64,000 nt of DNA, taken from NCBI GenBank assembly GCA_017163975.1, contig JAFFSR010000315.1, positions 124,001 to 188,000 of the forward strand, given 5' to 3'. This stretch comes from Anastatus disparis (taxonomy: Eukaryota; Arthropoda; Insecta; Hymenoptera; Eupelmidae). Below, in pieces: positions 56,658 through 64,000 of the stretch (positions are counted from its first letter, which is position 1; every line of letters starts with the position of its first letter). The position numbers and the translations under genes are program-made. Under the pieces are notes generated by a model. The model ran no database searches. It was not told the DNA's origin and worked only from the letters and a program-made list of their open reading frames with translations.

Positions 56658-57186
56658 AATTTTCTTGAATCAACTTATAAAATTTTCTAGCTTTTACACA
56701 TCGTGGTTTACTTGTTCAAGTTTTCACTCACAAACTGATTCTCACTTATTTAACTTGAAAGATTTCTAATTCTTACTTTTTTCTTTCTTACATCTTTATT
56801 AATAACACGATTCGTCTTAGATTTATAATTTTTAATATTACTAGGGGGCAAGCCCCCTGCGCGCCAGCGCGCCAACCCCCATCTAGCAAATGGTAATAAA
56901 TTTTAGCTGAATTTTAGCTTGATGTTAGCTAAATTTTAAATAAAAACTTTTAGCTAACTTCTAAATAACTTATAGGTAACTTTTTGCTGACTTTTAGCTT
57001 GCTTTCAGCTAAATTATAGCTAAATTGATCAAAATTTCAGCCGTCTTTTAGCTGAATTTTAGCTGAATTTCAGCTAAATTTTAGGAGCCAAAAATGAGCG
57101 GCGTATTTCAAACGGCGACAGGGCCGACAGCGGTGATATATTTTTAATAGTATAGAGAGAAATAAAATCCAAAAATACTTTGTTAA
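56641..57186 (+). repeat. Direct repeat B, split by a Helitron
   Basis: Same sequence as repeat A, starting CTATAATTTC, interrupted at 56841-57160, then continuing AATAAAATCCAAAAATACTT beyond the insertion. Beyond TTGTTA it diverges from A, which there meets the LTR. Confidence 0.8.
56841..57160 (-). mobile_element. Non-autonomous Helitron, 320 bp
   Basis: On the minus strand it starts TCTCTCTATAC (5' TC) and ends with hairpins GGCGCGCTGGCGCGC and GGGGGCTTGCCCCC followed by CTAG, the Helitron 3' signature. There is no inverted repeat and no target duplication. Repeat A (53150-53200) is the empty site and reads TTTAATATTAAATAAAATCC. The inner part repeats TTTTAGCTGAATTTTAGCT. The target is TT and not the usual AT. 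Confidence 0.85.
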
Positions 57187-57379
57187 TTTTTTGTAACGTA
57201 ATTTCTTATAATTTGAATAAATAAAATTAATTTTAAATAACCATCTTTTTATTTTTAAAAGGAGTTCACCTTATTTTTTCCCTAAAACTAAGTAATTTTG
57301 TATTTAAAATACCTTTGTTATAATTTACGAAAATCTAAAAGAAAAAAAATCATAAACTAACCAATCAAGGTAATATTAC

Positions 57380-58319
57380 GGTCACTTCACGAAAGACTAT
57401 AATATTCCTTGTCGGTTAGTATTTAATTCTTATGTCAAAAGGGACAAAATAATCAATAATCTTGAATTATTCTGAAATATAAGAATCTTACATCTTTTAA
57501 TAATTTTTTCTATTTTCTTGTCTTCATATAATTTTTTATTTTTTTTGTGATTCTTTTAAAGGAGAAGTCTATTAAAGTTAGAAACATCTTTGGTTCTTCA
57601 CGAGAGACCGAATATTTCTAACTTTATAAGAAAAATTTACATCAACTGAACATTAGTCACTTCGGGAGAGACCTTTGTTTAGTTGCCATAAGTTTTTCTC
57701 TCCTTTAATATAGAATTAAAGAGCGAGAAAATAGATTTTCCATTAATTTAAATAAAATTTAAAAGATACTTAACTATCAAAAAAAAAATTTTCTTTTAAA
57801 AGAAATTAAAACATTAAATTGTTCAACAAGATATTCATGCAAAAATAAAAAAAAGGGGGAAAGGGAGATAAAGATTAACTAGCACAAATGCACATTTTGA
57901 CACATTTATAATTTCTTTTTGACAGACATTCCCAAAGAAAAGATTAATAAAATAAAATATTATATTATAATTTCAATTCATTCTGGTCACTTAAGGAGAG
58001 ACCTTTATGAATTCAAATTATAACGCGTAAATTAATGGAATAGGCAAGTCATACAAAAATATCTCGGTCACTTCAGGAGAGACTAATATATTATTGACTT
58101 ATTAGTTTCGATAAAATTTCTTTATTATAAGTCTATTTACTAAAATTTTATAGTATATTTTTACAAAATCTTTATTAAAATAAAATTACATTTTGTTTGC
58201 TCTGGTTACTTAAGGAGAGACCTTAGCGAATAAGATTTGTAACGCGTGCTAGGTAGAAACCAACAAAAATCTAATTAGGAAAGCCATTTTAAAATAGCCC
58301 GGTCACTTCACGAGGGACT
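57380..58319 (+). repeat. Array of seven hairpins with a shared apical sequence
   Basis: GGTCACTTCAGGAGAGACC variants at 57380, 57592, 57655, 57985, 58066, 58204 and 58301. GGTC and GACC pair in several. Around each, the flanks pair with each other, e.g. TTATAATTTCAATTCAT with ATGAATTCAAATTATAA at 57985, ACTAACC and CAAGG with CCTTG and GGTTAGT at 57380, and TTAAAGTTAGAAA with TTTCTAACTTTA at 57592. Stem sequences differ from hairpin to hairpin. No ORF. Strand is arbitrary. Function unknown. Confidence 0.7.
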
Positions 58320-58866
58320 CGGTTATTAATGCCTTTTTAGAACAAATAATAAAAATTTATTATTATTAACTAAATAAGAAAAAGGAAAAGTCAAACATAT
58401 TATCAACAAAGTCGCGCGTTTCAATTAACAAATAAAAAATAAATTTATTTCTTTAACATTTTTCTCAATTAATTCTACATAATTAAATAAATAATAAAAT
58501 TAAAAAAATATGAACAGATTCACACCATTATGATAAAAGATCAGAATTAAATTCGATTAGTTCTTTGAAAAATCAACAAAATATAATTAATATACGCGTC
58601 TCAGATAATCAATAACAGAGCACGTTGACTGACGGGCACTTAATACCCGAGTTTCACTGCTAGGCAGTGACTCAAAAACAAGGATAACATAGCGCCAGTT
58701 ATCCACACTTAACAGCATCGTTTTATAGTTTACGAAAGTTGCTATAAATTGGATGCTCCAATATCGAAATTAAAATCTTTGATTGCGGTTATCACAGTAA
58801 TCACAAATTTTGCGTGGAATTCTGTGATAAAAGGAACATTTTCACATAAAAATTCAATATAATTTC
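58320..58866. other. AT-rich spacer with small hairpins
   Basis: CGGGCACTTAATACCCG and TCACTGCTAGGCAGTGA (about 58635-58672) can fold. No gene was recognised. Confidence 0.45.
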
Positions 58867-58871
58867 AAAAC

Positions 58872-59136
58872 TGTTAGGGTATAAAGGAATAAATAAGGCA
58901 CTTTATTGAATTAACTGACTGTATTTTTATAATTTATTCTATTGTATAACTTATATCGATTAAGAGCGATAATCTTTGTACATGTGGCTATTTCGAGAGG
59001 TTTTCTTACAGTAGTATATCAAATACATTTAATGACGCATTAGAACAATAAATGATGTATTGAGTAACACTCTTAAGTTATAAGATGGAGCGCGCGCTAA
59101 TTTAAACTACAAACATTGAATAATCTATTTTTAACA
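58872..59136 (-). repeat. 3' LTR of the copia element
   Basis: 265 bp with an AATAAA region and about 90-95% identity to its partner by eye. Confidence 0.9.
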
Positions 59137-60093
59137 CTCTTCCTTTCAATGGGTGTAGTAAACAAATCAATTTAACAATGATGAAACCTAAACCTAATAA
59201 ATTTGAGAAATGCTTACTGCGTGGTAACGCCTTAGTGAGAATATTAGCGAGCATTTGATTACTAGAAACATGACATAAAGTAAAACAGTTCCTTAGCAAA
59301 ACATGACGAACAAAATGATATTTTATATCAATATGTCTACTTCTATTATGGTGAACAGAATTTCTCGCAAGCATTTCAGCACCCCGATTATCATTACATA
59401 ATGTTATATGAGAAAGTTTGATTAAACCTAATTCTTTTACAAAACTACGCAGAAACAACAATTCTTTAGTATCTTCAGATAAAGCCATATATTCTGACTC
59501 CGTAGATGATAATACAACGGTACGCTGCTTACGAGATTCCCAAGTTATGACTCCCTCAGCTAAAGTAAAAACAAAACTTCTATACGAACGATTAATGTGA
59601 CAACCGCCCCAATCAGCATCTACGAATCCAACAATTTTATCAGTTCCCCTTTTATAACATATTTTGAACTGAGCTGTACTACCTAAGTAACGTAAAACCC
59701 GTTTAGCTCATTTCCAATGAATATAACTATAATTATCGTTGAATTGGCTAAGTACACTAATTGCATGAGAAATATCGGGGCGAGTCGCTACTGTTAAATA
59801 CATTAATGCTTCTATCAATTCTCTATAAGGCAATGATTTCTTAAGTGAGTGTTCCTGTGACTCCTTTCGAATCAAATCATAACCTAATTCTAATGGAGTA
59901 TATACGTTATTTGCATCCTGTAAATTAAAACGATGTATAAGTTCATGAATGTAACTTGTTTGTGATAACAGAATCTGATGTTTCTATCTTGCGATCTTTC
60001 TATTATATCAAAGACATCGTTGCTTACCATATTTAAAACTTCTTTCTGAATTGCTTCTTTCCAATCTTGACTAGCTGATCCATTGATAGCCAT
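59102..60093 (-). pseudogene. Copia reverse transcriptase start fused to RNase H
   Basis: From 60093 the frame reads ASQDWKEAIQKEVLNMVSND, the conserved beginning of copia RT. It then passes, with a frameshift, to SYIHELIHRFNLQDANNVYT and RPDISHAISVLSQF, which belong to the end of RT. The palm with its YVDD-type site is missing. RNase H follows with DADWGG, SSTESEYMAL, the Asp in CNDNRGAEML, and HIDIKYHFVR near the end. There is an internal TGA near 59708. The last residues overlap the start of the 3' LTR. Reverse transcription from this copy is impossible. Confidence 0.85.
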
Positions 60094-60438
60094 ATTAAAC
60101 GGTATTTCAGCAACATTCGCTATATAAGGTTCGGTACGAGTCTCGTCAAAAGCATCATCCTGACTATTTTCAGAACTATCATTGTCAGCTAAATTAAAAT
60201 TTATAGAAACTAGTGTAAACTTTTTACGAGGCCTTTCCTTTCTTTCTATAGAGACCTTGCTAGATCTACCAGGTCCTCGTTTGAATATAGGTGTATCTGA
60301 CAGACCTTCATCATTCTCCTTTACTTTTTCTTTCTCTTTATCCTCTGTATATAAATTTAAACTATTGGATGCTACTTGGATTCGTAGGTTGTAAATTAAT
60401 ATCGTTTACGTTGTCTGTAAAGTCATTTTTATTTATTT

Positions 60439-61320
60439 TTAGCTCATTAGAATTGAGCTCCCCTTGTTACTAAATCTACTTGAAAATTTAACATCGCATG
60501 ATGATACAACTTTCCTCTCAGATCTAAGCCAAATTCTGTAGGCCTTTGTCGTTTCTGAATAACCAACGAAAATTCCATTTAAGCCTCTCGGTGAAAGTTT
60601 ATTCTTATTTGGAGCTTTATCTAAAATAACTACATCTGAACCAAAAATTCTAATATGTTTCAATGGTACCTTCTTATTATTCCATTCTTCATAAGGTATT
60701 TTATAACCAAGTGTTTGAGTAGGACATCTGTTACGTATATAGTTGGATGTTGCTACAGCTTCGGCCCAAAACGATGGTGGGAGGCCAGACTGTATCAACA
60801 TACAACGAGCCATTTCAACAAGTGTCCTGTTACGCCTTTCTGCACCTCCATTTTGCTGAGGTGTATAGGGAACGCTGAGCCTTGATTGTATTCCTTCATC
60901 CACCAGGAAACTTTCAAATTCCTTATGTATAAATTCGGTTCCATTATCAGACTGTAAGAATTGAATTTTCAGCCCAGTCTTTGTTTCTACAATGTTTTTG
61001 TATTTTTTGAAATAATCTAGGACTTCATTTTTATGTCTCAAAAAATATACTTCACCATAGCGAGTTTTATCATCGATGAACGTAACAAAATACTTCTTTC
61101 CTCCTAAGGACTGTGTTCGGAAAGGATCACATAAATCAGACATCACGACCTCAAGCTTAGCATTGGACAATTGCGGTCGTACTGGAAACGGCTGTGCAGT
61201 CATTTTTCCTCGAAGGCAGATCTCACAATTAGTAGGAGTGAGTGTTTCAGTAGGGAGGTCTCCACTTATAGCTCCGAGTTGACTTAATCTGTGTATGTCC
61301 TTGAAATTAAGATGTCCCAA
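60439..61320 (-). CDS. Copia integrase region (open)
   Basis: A 293-codon open frame. GHLNFKDIHRLSQLGAISG and CEICLRGKMTAQPF are the GAG-pre-integrase zinc-binding segment (H..C..C). The catalytic core shows MSDLCDPF with the first Asp, FLQSDNGTEF with the second, and PQQNGGAERRNRTL with the Glu, so all three acidic residues are present. The canonical GP after the first Asp is DP here. The C-terminal part includes IRIFGSDVVI and GIFVGYSETTKAYRIW, typical of copia. It is separated from the protease frame by a one-base shift near 61325. The domain is complete although the surrounding polyprotein is broken. Confidence 0.9.
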   Translation of the reverse strand: MGHLNFKDIHRLSQLGAISGDLPTETLTPTNCEICLRGKMTAQPFPVRPQLSNAKLEVVMSDLCDPFRTQSLGGKKYFVTFIDDKTRYGEVYFLRHKNEVLDYFKKYKNIVETKTGLKIQFLQSDNGTEFIHKEFESFLVDEGIQSRLSVPYTPQQNGGAERRNRTLVEMARCMLIQSGLPPSFWAEAVATSNYIRNRCPTQTLGYKIPYEEWNNKKVPLKHIRIFGSDVVILDKAPNKNKLSPRGLNGIFVGYSETTKAYRIWLRSERKVVSSCDVKFSSRFSNKGSSILMS

Positions 61321-61332
61321 CCTATTGTGACA

Positions 61333-62310
61333 TTAAATTAAATTAGATAATTTATCGGAAGAAACATTATTACATTGTTCAGTATTTTGTCTAACATAAT
61401 ATAAGTCACCGCATCTATCAGCTATTAACTTTACATTATCATTTTCATCCATGACTATCGCATTCTGTTTTCTAAAAATAACGATGTGATCTTTATCGGT
61501 AATTTTAGCAACTGACATCAGATTTGTGCGTAACTTAGGTACATACAAAGTATTTTCTAATTTTAAAATTTTACATTTATCTCCGTCAGAGGTTAATAAT
61601 TTTACAGTACCTTTTGCATCGACTTGAGTACACGCATTACTTGCTAAATTTACTTTTCCTACACTATTATCGGTGAATGTTATAAATTCATTTCTATTTT
61701 CACATAAATGAACGGTGCAACCACTATCGAGACACCATGAATGATTAATATTTACCGTATCTGCTTGTAACGCATACGGATTTTCTTCTATGCTTACCAG
61801 ATACGATTCTTCTTCAATGATCAAACTTTGAAAGTTAGAATTCTTTAATCTTTCTGGACATTCAGAACCTTTGTGTCCTTTCTTATTACAACGGTAGCAA
61901 TTATACTTGAAGGTATACTTCTTATTGTAGTTACCAAAACTTTCGTTATTATCTGCATTGAATTGATTGAAGCCACCAGCATTATTATTGCTACCTGTCA
62001 TTTCATCATTCGAAAATTTCTTGTATTTATGATATCCAGCAGCAAAAGCGCCTGCATTAACTTCTCTTTCTCGGCTTTGTCGCCTCGACTCGCTTTCTTC
62101 TGATTTTGCCTTTAAATCGTCTTTTACCCACTTTATTTGTTCATTTGTCGGCTTACTCTGACCCGCTTTTGCATTTGGTTTTGCCTTTGTATCATCAACA
62201 AAACACCATTCATCGTGCTTAATCAGTAATGCTTGTGCTTGTATGCACCACGTGTCATAATTTTCTTTTGTTAGCACTTCAATTCTCGTAGAATTCACAA
62301 CGTTTGCCAT
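61333..62310 (-). pseudogene. Copia gag (internally deleted) and protease
   Basis: ATG at 62310. NSTRIEVLTKENYDTWCIQA is the usual copia gag opening. After KWVKDDLKAK the frame passes directly to a SEESESRRQSRER stretch, so about 150-200 residues of the capsid-like domain appear to be missing. The zinc knuckle CYRCNKKGHKGSEC is intact. The protease site reads WCLDSGCTVHLC, with the DSG triad typical of copia, followed by ENTLYVPKLRTNLMSVAKI. The frame ends at a TAA close to a frameshift leading into integrase. Confidence 0.85.
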
Positions 62311-62455
62311 ATTGGATCAAAGTTTAATTTTTATAGCCAACCTCAAATTCACACTAGTTAAAATACAGTAGAATTTTCTAGAAAATTAACCTTAAAACTG
62401 AGCACGGGTTCACAGCAATTTTACTTCCTTTATTTCGAGTATATAACTCGCGTCT

Positions 62456-62470
62456 CTGGGCCCATAACCA
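62456..62470 (-). promoter_or_regulatory. Primer-binding site, initiator tRNA-Met internal type
   Basis: Minus-strand TGGTTATGGGCCCAG, one base inside the 5' LTR. Drosophila copia uses an internal part of initiator tRNA-Met with this sequence. Confidence 0.8.
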
Positions 62471-62471
62471 T

Positions 62472-62741
62472 TGTTAGGGTATAACGGAATAAATTAGGCA
62501 CTTTATTGAATTAACTGACTGTATTTTTATAATTTATTCTATTGAATAACTTATAACGATTAAGAGCGATAATCTTTGTACATGTGGCTTTTTCGAGAGG
62601 TTTTCTTACAGTAGTAAATCAAATACATTTAATGACGCATTAGAACAATAAATGATGTATTGAGTAGAAGAACACTCTCAAGTTATAAGAAAGAGCGCGC
62701 GCTAGTTGAAACAACAAATATTGAACAATCTATATTTAACA
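62472..62741 (-). repeat. 5' LTR of the copia element
   Basis: 270 bp. Differs from its partner by scattered substitutions and a short insertion (AGAAGA after GAGT). Confidence 0.9.
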
Positions 62742-62746
62742 AAAAC

Positions 62747-64000
62747 AATGTATAATAACTATTTTTATGGTGTAAAATAAGGCTTTCTTTTTTTTTTAAA
62801 CATTCTGCAGTTCAAAATGAAATTTCATTTCTTTAATATGAAAGGACAAAGATGAGCGACCTGCTCTAGAATAAATTTAGAACAAACGTGCCTGTTTTCT
62901 TTTAATATCTTACAAATAATACATGTTTTTAATTAACAATCATTGATTATTTTATTACTCACTAATGTCAAATTATTTTTTTCTTTCATGCTATATTATT
63001 GAAAAAATCAATAATTTCTAAAAATATTATATCTCTTTATTACTATTTAGTTTTTGAATATCACTAATTTAAAAATTCGTTTCATGACACAATATATAAT
63101 AAAGTTGAGATTTAGATTAGAAAAGGACAAAAATAAATGACCTATTATAAAACAAAATTTTTAAGGGTTTGCTTTAGACCTATACTAAAAATAAATCAAT
63201 ATAAACTATTTTTTATTAACTTGAACAGTTTTGAACGGTTTTAAACAGTTTTAAACACCTTCAAACAGTTTTAAATATTTTTAAAAAGTTTTAAGAAGTT
63301 CAAAATGATTTCAAACAGTGTTTCATAATTTTGTGTTTGTAAAAATTTTCTTGTATATGGGACGTTTCACGTCAACTCACCTAACAAAAAAATAGAATTC
63401 GTCAAAAATCTGTGAAAATGTTCTATTTGATACCCAAAATATACAAAAATAATTTTAGAGGTCCAGGTCAAAGGGGTCAGGATTTAAACGTGATGGAATT
63501 TTTCGAATTTTTCAAATTTTTTGCTAAATAAATATTTTAATGAATTTTTTCCTCAAAAACTATCAATTTTTCGTTAAAACTTAATAGAATACTTTTTGCA
63601 AATTATAATATACTGATTTTTATGCTTACTTGATCGATTTAAACATACTATTTAGTATATCTAAACATCGAGCAGGTTAAATTGGCTTTTTAAAGTCTTA
63701 TTTTTCACGTTTTTTATGAGGAAAAAATATACGAAGCCTCCAGTTGGGCAGCCTTCTGAAAGTTACTTAATTGTGCAAAAAAGTCTGAATAAATTGTTAT
63801 TTTGGATCAATGATGAGATTTGTGATTTTTTTTCTGAAAAAGTATTGATTTTTGGGACAAATGTATGAAAATGTTTTTTATTTGAAATTGTATGTAAAAT
63901 GTATGTAAATTTTTGTAAACCATTATTTGCTAAACATCACAAATTATAAATGAAATTTTGAAATTTAAAAATTTATTTTTTGTTGAATTTTTAGTATACA
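62747..64000. other. AT-rich spacer with 10-bp periodic repeat
   Basis: At 63221-63325 the sequence repeats TTTTAAACAG-like decamers about nine times. No ORF of note. The rest shows nothing I can name. Confidence 0.5.

Larger units (their letters stand above)
58872..62741 (-). mobile_element. Ty1/copia LTR retrotransposon, RT and gag internally deleted
   Basis: LTRs 58872-59136 (265 bp) and 62472-62741 (270 bp), TGTTAGGG to TTAACA, flanked by the 5-bp duplication AAAAC (58867-58871 and 62742-62746). Minus-strand order gag, protease, integrase, RT, RNase H is that of Ty1/copia. A polypurine tract GAAAGGAAGAG abuts the 3' LTR. Total about 3.9 kb against about 5 kb for a full element. Confidence 0.95.

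Noticed and set aside
57380..58319. CRISPR array
   Set aside because: Irregular spacing, self-complementary flanks and eukaryotic context do not fit.

Overview
The window reads as nuclear DNA of an arthropod, most likely an insect. It is AT-rich, has long CA and AT microsatellites, no operon structure, and transposable elements of the LTR, LINE, SINE, Helitron and inverted-repeat DNA types. I cannot name the species. No intact host gene is visible. The only host-like coding trace is a degraded fragment resembling the largest subunit of RNA polymerase III at the left edge.

Layout. 1-1.4 kb: POLR3A-like fragment and an unknown frameshifted ORF. 1.64-5.52 kb: a palindromic DNA element carrying a broken multicopy ORF, with part of that ORF duplicated in inverse orientation. 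5.66-10.3 kb: a decayed minus-strand Ty3/gypsy element. 11.3-15.6 kb: CA-rich satellite DNA in two blocks. 16.4-19.5 kb: a tRNA-like SINE, a 42-bp hairpin satellite and GATC palindromes. 21.34-27.95 kb: an LTR retrotransposon with near-identical LTRs, target duplication AGAG and an intact gag as its only gene. 28.45-39.62 kb: a giant inverted-repeat element, interrupted by a nested inverted-repeat element in its left arm and by a CR1/jockey-like LINE and a TTAA-flanked MITE in its loop. 40.80-49.78 kb: a Ty3/gypsy element with target duplication TAAG and a near-textbook -1 frameshift signal between gag and pol. 50.53-51.59 kb: a large palindrome with a nested hairpin. 53.21-56.64 kb: an LTR with a tRNA-Lys-type primer site and truncated gag, flanked by direct repeats, one split by a Helitron. 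57.38-58.32 kb: seven hairpins sharing one apical sequence. 58.87-62.74 kb: a Ty1/copia element with target duplication AAAAC. 62.75-64 kb: AT-rich DNA with a 10-bp periodic repeat.

How the parts relate. Three LTR elements from different lineages have lost the reverse-transcriptase palm but keep other parts, and a fourth has gag only. These copies are non-autonomous and would depend on enzymes from elsewhere. Several insertions can be dated relative to each other because an empty copy of the target lies in the same window (Helitron, nested palindromes, MITE in an LTR).

Best candidates for undescribed biology: the seven-hairpin array at 57.4-58.3 kb, where the loop is conserved while the stems differ but remain self-complementary; the hairpin satellite at 17.7-18.4 kb; the CG-palindrome cluster in the leader of the gag-only element; and the gag-pol frameshift signal. 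All coordinates and pairings were read by eye; no search or folding program was run.
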